Part shown: positions 1 to 8,619 of the stretch, in pieces
Position numbering within the stretch: position 1 is the first letter of the stretch
Layout: every line of letters starts with the position of its first letter
Assembly: GCA_016649675.1 (NCBI GenBank)
Contig: JAENXG010000019.1
Location: forward strand, 1-17,281
DNA length: 17,281 nt
From: Methyloceanibacter sp.
GTDB lineage: Bacteria > Pseudomonadota > Alphaproteobacteria > Rhizobiales > Methyloligellaceae
Direction of reading: 5' to 3'
Translations under genes and position numbers: made by a program
Notes under the pieces: model-generated
The model's input: only the letters and a program-made list of their open reading frames with translations
Told to the model about the DNA's origin: nothing
Databases searched by the model: none

Positions 1-19
1 ATGTTCTGCACAGCTCGGC

Positions 20-1576
20 TCAAACGCCCCTGTCCTTGATCAGGTCGCGGAATTTGGCGGCGCCGAAGAGCTCGGCCGCGCCGAGATAAACCGTGAGGCC
101 GACCGCGACGACGACAACGAGGGCGATGCCCTGCATCACCAACCCGCTGGCCGGCTGAAACCATGGATCGAGGAGCCTGACGAGCGCGAAGACGACGGCG
201 CCCATCACCACGCTTGCGGCGGAGATGCCGGCAAAGCGGCGGCGGAAGGTCTGATCCGGTGCGAAGCCGCCGCGGCGCTTCAGCGTAACCACGAGCAGCC
301 CGACATTGATCCAGCCTGACAGCATGGTGGCGATGGCGATGCCGACGGCGCCGATAAGCATGAACAGCGTGAAGCTCAGCACGACGTTCGCAGCCATGCT
401 GATGCCGGCAAAGATCATCGGCGTCTTGGTGTCCTCGCGGGCGAAATAGCTCGGATGCAGCACCTTGATCATCACATAGGCCGGGAGGCCGAGCGCGAGC
501 GCCGAAAGCATCCCGGACGTGGCGTTGGTATCGACGGCGGTGAAGGCGCCGCGCTCGAACAGCACGCGCATGATCGGCCCCGCCGCAATCAACAGGGCGA
601 CGGCGGCAGGCATGGTCAGGAGGAGCGCAAATTCAAGCGCGCGGTTCTCGCTCGAAAGCACGGCGTCGTGGTCGCCCGAGCGGAGCTTGTGGCTGAGATC
701 GGGAAGGAGCACGACGCCGATGGCGACGCCGATCACGCCCAGCGGCAGCTGGAAGATGCGATCGGCATAATAGAGCCACGACACGACCCGATCCTGAAGC
801 GTGGCGATGATGGTCGAGATCACCACGGTGATCTGGCCCATGCCGCCGGCGACGATGCCCGGTGCCGCAAGCGCAATCAGCCGCTGCATGTCGGGGGTGA
901 GACGCGGGCGCTCAAGAGGCACGCGCATGCCGAATTTTGCCGCAGCGAAACCAAGCACCAGCACCTGCAGCAGCCCCGAAGCGGCGATGCCCCAGGCGAG
1001 CGCAACCCCCGCGGCGCTCTGATCGCCGCTGCCGAACGCCACCAGCGCCAACAGCACGGCGATCAGCACGACGTTGAGCAGCGTGGGCGCCAGCGCCGCG
1101 ATGGCGAAGCGCCCAAGCGCGTTGAGGATGCCGGTATAGAGTGCCACCAGCGACATGCAGACGAGATAAGGAAGCGCGATGCGCGCCAGCATGACCGCAA
1201 GATCGAACTTGGCCGGATCGCTGGTGAAACCCGGCGCAAGCAGAAGCATGAGCCAGGGCATGGCGATCTCGGCGAGAAGCGTGAAGGCGACAAGCACTAG
1301 GGTAAGGCCGGCCAGGGCCTCGCCAGCAAAGGTCCGTGCAGCGTCAGGCCCGTCGGCGTGAAGGCGCTTGGCGAAAAGCGGGATGAAAGCCGAATCGAAG
1401 GCGCCTTCGGCGAACAGACGCCGGAACATGTTGGGGACGCGGAAGGCGACGAAGAAAGCGTCGGCCACAGAAGAGGTGCCGAGCACGGCGGCGATCAGCA
1501 CGTCGCGCACGAAACCGAGCACGCGGCTCAGGATGGTCATGGAGGCAACGGTGGCGAAGCCGCGATAAAGCTTCAT
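20..1576 (-). CDS. murJ: Lipid II flippase MurJ (MviN)
   Basis: Integral inner-membrane protein of the MOP exporter superfamily that flips lipid II to the periplasm for peptidoglycan synthesis. The 518-residue product has the family's usual length and is hydrophobic throughout, consistent with about 14 helices. The N-terminal stretch containing SRVLGFVRD, DAFFVAFRVPN and RRLFAEGAF is typical of MurJ. Arg18, Arg24 and Arg52 fall at the same numbers as the essential cavity arginines of the E. coli protein, and the Arg in WLYYADR (about residue 273) corresponds to E. coli Arg270. The ATG overlaps the glnD stop by one base (TGATG on the minus strand) and has no clear Shine-Dalgarno of its own, so translation is probably coupled to glnD. 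It is the last visible gene of a mutS-glnD-murJ operon; family and start are clear. Confidence 0.96.
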   Translation of the reverse strand: MKLYRGFATVASMTILSRVLGFVRDVLIAAVLGTSSVADAFFVAFRVPNMFRRLFAEGAFDSAFIPLFAKRLHADGPDAARTFAGEALAGLTLVLVAFTLLAEIAMPWLMLLLAPGFTSDPAKFDLAVMLARIALPYLVCMSLVALYTGILNALGRFAIAALAPTLLNVVLIAVLLALVAFGSGDQSAAGVALAWGIAASGLLQVLVLGFAAAKFGMRVPLERPRLTPDMQRLIALAAPGIVAGGMGQITVVISTIIATLQDRVVSWLYYADRIFQLPLGVIGVAIGVVLLPDLSHKLRSGDHDAVLSSENRALEFALLLTMPAAVALLIAAGPIMRVLFERGAFTAVDTNATSGMLSALALGLPAYVMIKVLHPSYFAREDTKTPMIFAGISMAANVVLSFTLFMLIGAVGIAIATMLSGWINVGLLVVTLKRRGGFAPDQTFRRRFAGISAASVVMGAVVFALVRLLDPWFQPASGLVMQGIALVVVVAVGLTVYLGAAELFGAAKFRDLIKDRGV

Positions 1577-4356
1577 CAGGCCGGCAGCAAAGCCGCGTCG
1601 TGGCGCGCCTGTAGCGCCTTCATCAGACGCTCGCGGATGGCCGCCTCGCGGCTCGAGCTCGTGATCTTCTTGCCGGTGAGATCGGTCACGTAGAAGACAT
1701 CGACGGCCTTCTCGCCGAAGGTCGCGATATGCGCCGAGGCGATGTCGAGATTCATGTCGGAGATTTCCCGCGTCACGTCGTAGAGCAGGCCCGGACGGTC
1801 GAGCCCGTTGATCTCGATCACCGTAAGTGCATCGGACAGTGTGTTGTCGATCACCACTTGCGGCTCGACCTTGAAGGCCGAGAGCTTGGGCTTCGGCTTC
1901 CGCTTGGTGGAGACCACGTCGGCCAGGCGCGCCTCGCCCTTGAGCAGCCTTTCGATGGTCACCGCGATGCGCTTGGCGCGCCGCTCCTCGTCCTCGGCAT
2001 GGTCGAACTCGCGCTCGAGGTGGATGGTGTCAAGCGCCATGCCGTCGCGCGTGGTCGAGATCTGGGCATCGACGATATTGGCGCCCGCGCCGGTGCACGC
2101 GCCGGCCACCATGGCGAGCAGCCGCGGATAGTTCGGCGCGAGCAGCGTGATCTCGGTCACGCCGCGGAAGGCGTCGGTGGCGATGTGGGTGACCAGCGAC
2201 TTGCGCTGCGCCTCGGCGTCGCGGATCAGCTTGGCGTGCTCGGCGACGACGTCGAGGTCGGTCCTAAGCCAATAGGAGGGATAATGGCGATCGATGAAGC
2301 GCTCGAGGTCCTGCTTGGGCCAGCCGGCCAGCCGCTCGCGCAGCGCATCCTGGGCGTGGGCCACGCGCTCGCTGCGGCTCAAAGTCAAGTGGCCGCCGCC
2401 AAGGAGCGGCTCGGTCTCGAAATAGAGCGTGCGCAGCAGCTGGCCCTTCCATCCCGTCCACACACCAGGCCCGACGCCGCGGATGTCGGCGACGGTGAGC
2501 AGAAGCAGCAGTTTCAGTCTTTCGCGGCTCTGCACCAGGGCGGCAAAATCGCGGAGCGTCTTGGGATCGTTGAGGTCGCGGCTCTGGGCGAACAGGCTCA
2601 TGGAGAGGTGGTGCTCGACAAGCCAAGCCGCCGTCTCGGTCTCCGACGGCGTGAGTCCAAGGCGAGGGCCGAGCTCCCGGGCGATGCGCGCGCCGACAAT
2701 CGAATGGTCCTCGTCGCGGCCTTTGGCGATGTCGTGCAGAAGCGTCGCCACGAAAAGGGCGCGGCGGTTGTCGATAGTGCGCACGATCTCGCTTGATACC
2801 GGGTGCTCGGTGGCGTAGCGCCCGCTCTCGATGCCGGAGAGGAAGCCGATGGTTCGGATCAAATGCTCATCCACGGTGAAGTGGTGATACATGTTGAACT
2901 GCATCATCGAGACGACGCGCCCGAAATCGGGGATGAAGCGGCCAAGCACGCCGGCCTCGTTCATCTTGCGCAACACGCCTTCCGGATCGCGCGCCTCGGT
3001 CAGGAGACGCATGAACAGGCGGTTGGCCGTCGGGTTGGCACGGAGGCTGTCGTCGATCAGGCGGAAATTGGCGCGGACCTGACGCAGCACCTCGGGCGAG
3101 AACGAGGCGTGATGCTCGTCGGCGAGAACGAACAGCCTGATGAAATTCACCTTGTCCTTGGCGAAGGCGTCCTTGTCGACCGCCGAGATGCGCCCATTCT
3201 CGATGCGGAAGTCCGAGGTGCGCCTGAGCTTGGCGCGGCGGCGCCAGCTGAAGGGGGCAAGCAGCGTGTCGAGGCTGGGCAGCGACTTCAGCTGCTTCAT
3301 CTCGAGCGCCGAGCAGACGATCCCGGTCAGCTCGCCGACCTCTTTGGCGACGAGGAAATAGTGCCGCATGAAGCGTTCGACGGCGCTCAAGCCGGCGTGG
3401 CCGCGATAGCCGAGCCGCTCCGCCATCAGTTGCTGCACATCGAAGCTCAAGCGCTCCTCAGGCCGCTCGGTCAGGAAGTGCAGCTCGCAGCGCACGGTCC
3501 ACAGGAAGCTCTCGCAGCGGCGGAAGCTCCGATACTCGTGAGCGGTGAACACGCCGGCCTCGACAAACTCCGCCTCAGCCTTGTCGGGATAGAGATGCTT
3601 GGCGAGCCAATGCAGCGTGTGCAGATCCCGCAAGCCGCCCTTGCCGTCCTTGATGTTCGGCTCGACGAGATAGCGCGAGGCGCCGGCCCGGGCGTGGCGG
3701 GCGTTCTGCTCGGCAAGCTTCGCCTCGATGAAGGGCCGTGCATTGCCCTCCAGCACCTCCTTGCGGAAGCGCCGGTGAAAATCGGCATAAAGCGCCTCGT
3801 CGCCGAGGATCAGCCGCGCGTCGAGAAGCGCCGTGCGGATGGTCATGTCCGAGTGGCTGAGACGCACGCATTGGTCGATGGTGCGGGTGGCGTGCCCGAC
3901 TTTGAAGCCCAAGTCCCAGAGGAGATAGAGCATGTATTCGGCGACGCTCTCGCCCCAGGCGGTCTGCTTGTAGGGGAGCAGGAACAGAAGATCGATGTCG
4001 GAGCCAGGGGCGAGCAGGCCGCGCCCATAGCCGCCTTGCGCCACGACCGCCATGCGCTCGGCGATGGAGGGATTTTCGGCGCGGTAAACGTGGGTGGTAG
4101 TGAAATCGTAGGCGAGCCTGATCAGCGCGTCCTGGAAGGCCGATAGACCGGCGGCGCAAGCCCTGCCGTCGCCGTCCGCTTCGAGCTGGCGCTTGGCGGC
4201 TTGCCGCGCGTCGTCGACGAGCAGGCGCAGGCGCTCGACCAGCGCCATGCGGAGCGAATTATCCTGCCCGGAATAAGCGTGGGCAAGCTGCGACGCCTCC
4301 TGACGCAGGAGGTCGAAGTCGAAATAGGGCGCTTGTCTCGGTGCGGGCTGGTCCAT
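1576..4356 (-). CDS. glnD: [Protein-PII] uridylyltransferase / uridylyl-removing enzyme GlnD
   Basis: Bifunctional cytoplasmic nitrogen sensor that uridylylates PII proteins when glutamine is low and removes UMP when glutamine is high. The 926 residues show the full domain order. The nucleotidyltransferase domain has GGYGRG (108-113) and GSDIDLLFL (118-126), with metal-binding Asp120 and Asp122. An HD hydrolase domain has LLHDIAKGRDEDH around residue 540. Two C-terminal ACT domains begin near residues 732 (EITLLAPNYPRLL) and 845 (VIEINGLDRPGLLYDV) and would bind glutamine. Length matches the roughly 900-residue alphaproteobacterial enzymes. It lies 34 nt downstream of mutS and its stop overlaps the murJ start by one base. 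No strong Shine-Dalgarno is visible before the ATG. All key residues are present, so both activities should be intact (inference). Confidence 0.96.
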   Translation of the reverse strand: MDQPAPRQAPYFDFDLLRQEASQLAHAYSGQDNSLRMALVERLRLLVDDARQAAKRQLEADGDGRACAAGLSAFQDALIRLAYDFTTTHVYRAENPSIAERMAVVAQGGYGRGLLAPGSDIDLLFLLPYKQTAWGESVAEYMLYLLWDLGFKVGHATRTIDQCVRLSHSDMTIRTALLDARLILGDEALYADFHRRFRKEVLEGNARPFIEAKLAEQNARHARAGASRYLVEPNIKDGKGGLRDLHTLHWLAKHLYPDKAEAEFVEAGVFTAHEYRSFRRCESFLWTVRCELHFLTERPEERLSFDVQQLMAERLGYRGHAGLSAVERFMRHYFLVAKEVGELTGIVCSALEMKQLKSLPSLDTLLAPFSWRRRAKLRRTSDFRIENGRISAVDKDAFAKDKVNFIRLFVLADEHHASFSPEVLRQVRANFRLIDDSLRANPTANRLFMRLLTEARDPEGVLRKMNEAGVLGRFIPDFGRVVSMMQFNMYHHFTVDEHLIRTIGFLSGIESGRYATEHPVSSEIVRTIDNRRALFVATLLHDIAKGRDEDHSIVGARIARELGPRLGLTPSETETAAWLVEHHLSMSLFAQSRDLNDPKTLRDFAALVQSRERLKLLLLLTVADIRGVGPGVWTGWKGQLLRTLYFETEPLLGGGHLTLSRSERVAHAQDALRERLAGWPKQDLERFIDRHYPSYWLRTDLDVVAEHAKLIRDAEAQRKSLVTHIATDAFRGVTEITLLAPNYPRLLAMVAGACTGAGANIVDAQISTTRDGMALDTIHLEREFDHAEDEERRAKRIAVTIERLLKGEARLADVVSTKRKPKPKLSAFKVEPQVVIDNTLSDALTVIEINGLDRPGLLYDVTREISDMNLDIASAHIATFGEKAVDVFYVTDLTGKKITSSSREAAIRERLMKALQARHDAALLPA

Positions 4357-4390
4357 GGCAGGGCGGCGCTGAGTTTAGCACATGGGTCGT

Positions 4391-7153
4391 CTATGCTTCG
4401 CTAGCAAGCAAAGCTTTAAGGCGATAGAGGGCTTCGAGCGCCTCCTTGGGCGTCATGGCGTCGGGGGCAAGCGCAGCGATGGCCTGTTCGAGCCGCGAGG
4501 TGTGCTCGGGCTCAGAGCCGGCCGCTCCCCTAGCCGCCCTGAACAGCGGCAGATCGTCGGCGAGATCGGCTGGCTTCGGCCGCCCGTCGGCCTTCTCCAG
4601 GGCGCTCAAGACCTCGGTGGCGCGGGTCAAGACCGGGGCCGGCAGACCCGCAAGCTTCGCCACGTGAATGCCATAGGAGCGATCGGCCGCGCCCTTGACC
4701 ACCCGGTAGAGGAACACGATCTCGTCCCGCCACTCCTTCACCTCGACGGTGGCGTTGGCCGCGTGCGGGAGCTTATCGGCGAGAGCGGTCAGCTCATGAT
4801 AGTGGGTGGCGAATAGCACGCGAGAGCGGTTCACCTCATGCAGATATTCGAGCGTCGCCCAAGCGATGGATAGCCCATCGAAGGTCGCCGTGCCCCTGCC
4901 GATCTCGTCGAGCACGACGAAGGAGCGCTCGCTTGCCTGATTGAGGATCGAGGCCGTCTCCACCATCTCGACCATGAAGGTCGAGCGGCCGCGGGCAAGA
5001 TCGTCGGCAGCGCCGACCCGGCTGAACAGGCGATCGACGATACCGATATTGGCGCTTCGCGCCGGCACGAAGGAGCCGGCTTGGGCGAGCACGACGATCA
5101 GCGCATTCTGGCGGAGGAAGGTCGACTTGCCGGCCATATTCGGGCCAGTCACCACAAGGATGCGCGTGCCCTCCCCATCGCCGTCGCCGAGCCGGCAGTC
5201 ATTGCCGACGAAGCTTGTGCCGTCGGTGCGCCGCAAATTCTGCTCGACCGTCGGGTGGCGCCCCTCCTCGACGGCAAAGACGAGGCTCAAGTCGATCCTA
5301 GGGCGCACATAAACCTGCTCGACGGCTAGCTCGGCGAGACCCGCATAGTGGTCGAGCTCGGCCAAGGCGGCGCTTGCCGCCGACAACGCCCCTTGCGCGG
5401 CGAGCACCTCCTGGCAGAGCCTGGTAAAGAGGTCGAGCTCGAGCGCCAGCGCCCGGTCGGCGGCTTGCGTGATGCGAGCCTCGAGCTCAGCAAGCTCGGG
5501 CGTGGAGAAGCGGACGACGTTGGCAAGCGTCTGGCGGTGGATGAAGGTCCCGACATGCGGGGACTTGCTCAAGGCGGCGCCGTTGGTCGCCGTGACCTCG
5601 ACGAAGTAGCCGAGCACATTGTTGTGGCGCACCTTCAGCGATTTGATTCCGGTCGCTTCGGCATAGGTCGCTTGCAGGCCGGCGATGACTTGGCGGCTTC
5701 CGTCGCGCAAGCTCCGGTGCTGGTCGAGATCCTTACTGAAGCCGTCGGCGATGAAGCCTCCGTCGCGGGCGTTGACCGGGAGGCTTTCGGCGAGCGCCGC
5801 CGACAGAGTCTGCTCAACAGCCGAAGGCGCGGCGGCGAGACGTTCGACAATGCCCATAAGCTCTCGCGGCAGTCCGAGCACCTCGCCAACCCGCAAGAGA
5901 TGGCTGGCAAGGGTGTGGGCCGAGAGAATAGCGGCGCGCACCGCGCCGAGATCACGCGGGCCGCCTCGCCCTAACGCGAGCCGCCCCAGCGCGCGGGCAA
6001 GATCGGGCGCGGCCTTCAGCTCCTCACGAAGCGCCTGGCGCAAGCGCGGCTCCTCGCAAAGATAGGCGACGGCGTCGAGGCGCGCGTTCACCGCCGTGGC
6101 ATCGGTCAACGGGCTGCCGAGCCGGCTGGCAAGCTCGCGCGCACCAGCTGCCGTAACAGTGCGATCAATGGCCCCGAGCAGACTCCCGGCGCGCGTCCCC
6201 TGGTTCGAAAGGACAAGCTCGAGATTGGCGCGGGTGGCGGCATCGATGACGAGCAGGCTGCCGGCGCCCTCTTTGCGCGGCGCCCGCAGGAGCGGCGATT
6301 TGCCCACCTGGGTGATCTCCACATAGGTGAGGAGCCCGCCAAGGGCGGCGAGCTCAGGCTTGGTGAACTCGCCGAAAGCATCGAGCGCGGCCACGCCGAG
6401 ACGGTTCTTCAGCGCCCGCTCGCCGCGCACGGAATCGAAATGGGCGCGGGGGCAGGGCGTCAGCGCGGCGCCCGCTTCCTCGGTCAGGCGGCGAAGCTCG
6501 GCAACACCCGCGATGTCGTCGCCGACCAGCACCTCGCCGGGCTTGAGCCGCGCCAGCTCACCGGCAAGATCGCTCAATCGCACCGAGGAAGCGATCAGCT
6601 CGCCGGTCGAGATGTCGAGAGAGGCGAGCGCGTAAGCGGGCTCGCTGCCCTGTTTCTCCGGCGCGCGGAACAGAGCGGTGAGGAAATTGTGGGAACGCGC
6701 GTCGAGCAGGGTCTCCTCGGTGAGGGTGCCCGGGGTGACGAGGCGGACCACGTCGCGCCGCACTACGGATTTGGGCCCGCGCTTCTTCGCTTCGGCCGGG
6801 TCCTCGATCTGCTCGCAGACCGCGACCCGGTGGCCATGGGCGATCAGGCGCTGGAGATAATCGTCGGCGGCAACGACCGGCACGCCGCACATGGGAATGT
6901 CGATGCCGAGATGCTTGCCGCGCTTGGTGAGCGCGATGCCGAGAGTGCGTGAGGCGATTTCGGCATCCTCGAAGAACAGCTCGTAGAAATCGCCCATGCG
7001 GTAGAAGAGCAGGCAGTCGGCATTGGCCGACTTGATCTCCAGATATTGGGCGATCATGGGGGTGGCGAGAGGCGCCTCGTCGCTGCGGGCGCCGCTTGTG
7101 GCGCCAGTCCCCGTCACGCCAGCGACCCCGGCCCTCATCTCCGTCTCGGCCAT
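4391..7153 (-). CDS. mutS: DNA mismatch repair protein MutS
   Basis: ATPase that recognises mismatches and small loops and starts MutL-dependent repair. The mismatch-binding Phe-X-Glu motif lies in RMGDFYELF (Phe56 and Glu58 from the chosen start, equal to Phe36/Glu38 of E. coli). Walker A GPNMAGKST is near residue 670. STFMVEM and the Walker B stretch VVLDEIGRGTATFDG follow, then the helix-turn-helix dimerisation end. I chose the ATG at 7153 (MAETEMRAGV, 920 residues). The frame stays open to an ATG at 7267, but that adds 38 low-complexity residues unlike MutS and would run into the rph ribosome-binding site. A GAGGAG lies 18 nt before the chosen start, too far to be ideal. A short leader ORF with a good Shine-Dalgarno ends 2 nt upstream, so initiation may be coupled to it. 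First gene of the mutS-glnD-murJ unit. Confidence 0.96.
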   Translation of the reverse strand: MAETEMRAGVAGVTGTGATSGARSDEAPLATPMIAQYLEIKSANADCLLFYRMGDFYELFFEDAEIASRTLGIALTKRGKHLGIDIPMCGVPVVAADDYLQRLIAHGHRVAVCEQIEDPAEAKKRGPKSVVRRDVVRLVTPGTLTEETLLDARSHNFLTALFRAPEKQGSEPAYALASLDISTGELIASSVRLSDLAGELARLKPGEVLVGDDIAGVAELRRLTEEAGAALTPCPRAHFDSVRGERALKNRLGVAALDAFGEFTKPELAALGGLLTYVEITQVGKSPLLRAPRKEGAGSLLVIDAATRANLELVLSNQGTRAGSLLGAIDRTVTAAGARELASRLGSPLTDATAVNARLDAVAYLCEEPRLRQALREELKAAPDLARALGRLALGRGGPRDLGAVRAAILSAHTLASHLLRVGEVLGLPRELMGIVERLAAAPSAVEQTLSAALAESLPVNARDGGFIADGFSKDLDQHRSLRDGSRQVIAGLQATYAEATGIKSLKVRHNNVLGYFVEVTATNGAALSKSPHVGTFIHRQTLANVVRFSTPELAELEARITQAADRALALELDLFTRLCQEVLAAQGALSAASAALAELDHYAGLAELAVEQVYVRPRIDLSLVFAVEEGRHPTVEQNLRRTDGTSFVGNDCRLGDGDGEGTRILVVTGPNMAGKSTFLRQNALIVVLAQAGSFVPARSANIGIVDRLFSRVGAADDLARGRSTFMVEMVETASILNQASERSFVVLDEIGRGTATFDGLSIAWATLEYLHEVNRSRVLFATHYHELTALADKLPHAANATVEVKEWRDEIVFLYRVVKGAADRSYGIHVAKLAGLPAPVLTRATEVLSALEKADGRPKPADLADDLPLFRAARGAAGSEPEHTSRLEQAIAALAPDAMTPKEALEALYRLKALLASEA

Positions 7154-7155
7154 GG

Positions 7156-7230
7156 TCAAGGGTGGTAGCTTCTCCTCACCCCCCGCACAAGGCCGCGCCG
7201 TTGCCGAACTCCGGGAAAGGACTTTTCCAT
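7156..7230 (-). CDS. Possible mutS leader peptide ORF (24 codons)
   Basis: Short ORF on the mutS strand: ATG at 7230-7228, TGA at 7158-7156, ending 2 nt before the mutS ATG. AGGAGG sits 8 nt upstream of its ATG, an ideal Shine-Dalgarno that serves no start in the mutS frame. The predicted 24-residue peptide is basic (begins MEKSFPGVRQRRG, ends RRSYHP) and has no known family that I recognise. Near its end are tandem AGG-AGA arginine codons, which form the only GAGGAG-like sequence close to mutS. Placement suggests translational coupling or attenuation of mutS. It could be chance in GC-rich DNA; there is no evidence of expression. Confidence 0.35.
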   Translation of the reverse strand: MEKSFPGVRQRRGLVRGVRRSYHP

Positions 7231-7238
7231 GGCTTGAG

Positions 7239-7244
7239 CCTCCT
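7239..7244 (-). promoter_or_regulatory. Shine-Dalgarno AGGAGG before the mutS leader ORF
   Basis: Read on the minus strand, AGGAGG is followed by an 8-nt spacer and ATG at 7230. It is the strongest ribosome-binding site in the mutS-rph divergent region. It is the main reason to take the 24-codon leader ORF seriously, because the mutS start itself lacks a well-spaced site. Confidence 0.45.
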
Positions 7245-7267
7245 CTAGGGTGCGCCCGGCTCGCCAT

Positions 7268-7273
7268 AAGGAG
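7268..7273 (+). promoter_or_regulatory. Shine-Dalgarno AAGGAG of rph
   Basis: AAGGAG lies 8 nt before ATC 7282 and 11 nt before ATC 7285, the codon aligned with the usual Met1 of RNase PH. The site is about 70 nt from the first canonical start codon in frame (TTG 7342), so it fits initiation at the conserved N-terminus and not at the TTG. Confidence 0.6.
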
Positions 7274-7284
7274 ACTTCCCCATC

Positions 7285-7998
7285 ATCCGTCCGTCCAAAC
7301 GCGCCTCCGACGCGCTTCGCCCCATCAGCTTCGAGCGCGCTTTGTCACGCCATGCCGAAGGGTCCTGCCTCGTCCGCTTCGGTGACACCCATGTGCTGTG
7401 CACCGCGACCGCGGGCGAACCCGTGCCGCCATGGCTCAAAGGCTCGGGCCGCGGCTGGGTCACCGCGGAATACGGCATGCTGCCGCGCGCGACCACCGAG
7501 CGGACGCGACGGGAGGCGGCGACCGGCAAGCAGTCCGGCCGCACCCAGGAGATCCAGCGCCTGATCGGACGCTCGCTCCGCGCCGTCACCGATCTTGCCG
7601 CGCTCGGCGAGAAGCAGATCATCGTCGATTGCGACGTGCTCCAGGCCGACGGCGGCACGCGCACCGCTTCGATCACCGGCGCCTGGGTGGCGCTGCACGA
7701 CGCGATTGCCTGGATGAGTGCGCGCAACATGATCAAGACCAAGGTGTTGCGCGATCACGTCGCCGCCGTGTCCTGCGGGCTTTATGGCGGCGAGGCGGTC
7801 CTCGATCTCGATTATGCCGAGGATTCGGAAGCCGATGCAGACGCGAATTTCGTGATGACGGGGTCGGGCGGCATCGTCGAGGTGCAGGGCACGGCCGAGA
7901 CCGAGCCTTTCAGCCAGGAGAAGTTCGACCAGCTGATGTCACTTGCCCGAATCGGTATCGCCGAGCTGGTGCAATTGCAGAAGATCACTGTCGCCTAG
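7285..7998 (+). CDS. rph: Ribonuclease PH, start codon apparently ATC
   Basis: Phosphorolytic 3'-5' exoribonuclease that trims tRNA 3' ends. Reading from 7285 gives 237 residues, the family's usual length, beginning with the conserved RPSKRASDALRPISFER block. Arg68, Arg73, Arg76, Arg86 (SGRTQEI) and the phosphate-binding GGTRT (Gly124-Arg126) then fall at the textbook RNase PH numbers. The codon at the Met1 position is ATC. There is no ATG, GTG, TTG or CTG in frame between the upstream stop (TAA 7267-7269) and TTG 7342, which would start at residue 20 and lose the conserved block. AAGGAG at 7268-7273 supports initiation at 7282/7285. Possible causes are a rare AUC start, a sequence error (ATG to ATC), or real use of TTG 7342. 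The stop abuts the rdgB ATG, indicating an operon. Function is certain; the start is not. Confidence 0.9.
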   Translation: MRPSKRASDALRPISFERALSRHAEGSCLVRFGDTHVLCTATAGEPVPPWLKGSGRGWVTAEYGMLPRATTERTRREAATGKQSGRTQEIQRLIGRSLRAVTDLAALGEKQIIVDCDVLQADGGTRTASITGAWVALHDAIAWMSARNMIKTKVLRDHVAAVSCGLYGGEAVLDLDYAEDSEADADANFVMTGSGGIVEVQGTAETEPFSQEKFDQLMSLARIGIAELVQLQKITVA

Positions 7999-8619
7999 AT
8001 GCTCGGCACGCTCAGGCCCGGCAGCACGCTCGTCATCGCGACCCACAACGAAGGCAAGGTAAGAGAGCTCGCCGAGCTTTTTGCACCGCTCGGCATCGCG
8101 ACCCTATCGGCCGGTGCGCTTGGACTGAAGGAGCCCGAGGAAACCGGCGACAGCTTCGCCGAGAACGCCAAGATCAAAGCCGAAGCTGCGACGGCTGGCT
8201 CGGGCATGCTTGCCGTCGCCGACGACTCAGGGCTTGAGGTCACAGCACTGGGCGGCGCGCCTGGCATCCACTCGGCGCGCTGGGGCGGCCCCAACAAGGA
8301 CTTTAGTCTCGCCATGGAGCGCATCAATCGTGAGCTTGAAGCGCTCGGCACGGCCGACCGGCGCGCCAATTTCGTCTGTGCGCTCGCCTTGGCGCAGCCC
8401 GCGGGTGAGACGCTGGTCTTCACGGGCAAGGTCGATGGAACGCTTGTCTGGCCGCCGCGTGGGACACGCGGATTCGGTTATGACCCGATCTTCGTGCCGG
8501 AAGGTTATACTGAGACCTTCGGCGAGATGGACCCTGAGCTGAAGAATGACCTGTCGCATCGCATGCGCGCCTTCGAAAAGCTGATGCTCGCGACTTACGC
8601 TGATGGTGACGATGCCTGA
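7999..8619 (+). CDS. rdgB: Non-canonical purine NTP pyrophosphatase (RdgB/HAM1 family)
   Basis: Hydrolyses dITP, dXTP and ITP to monophosphates, which cleans the nucleotide pool of deaminated purines. The 206-residue product has the family signatures: ATHNEGKVRE (14-23, substrate and phosphate binding), DDSGLEV (75-81, with the catalytic Asp), GGAPGIHSARW, GFGYDPIF (158-165) and SHR (186-188). Its ATG follows the rph stop directly, and its last codons overlap the start of hemW by 17 nt (8 nt if hemW starts at 8612), so rph-rdgB-hemW should be co-transcribed and translationally linked. Length and motifs are complete; nothing odd is seen. Confidence 0.95.
   Translation: MLGTLRPGSTLVIATHNEGKVRELAELFAPLGIATLSAGALGLKEPEETGDSFAENAKIKAEAATAGSGMLAVADDSGLEVTALGGAPGIHSARWGGPNKDFSLAMERINRELEALGTADRRANFVCALALAQPAGETLVFTGKVDGTLVWPPRGTRGFGYDPIFVPEGYTETFGEMDPELKNDLSHRMRAFEKLMLATYADGDDA

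Noticed and set aside
2803..4146. 447-codon plus-strand open frame antisense to glnD
   Set aside because: Its predicted protein has no recognisable family and is rich in Gly/Ala/Glu/Arg, as expected for the reverse frame of GC-rich coding DNA; glnD on the other strand is intact.
7154..7267. 38-residue N-terminal extension of MutS to ATG 7267
   Set aside because: The added residues are low-complexity and unlike MutS, the ATG has no good ribosome site, and it would overlap the rph leader; ATG 7153 gives the usual N-terminus.
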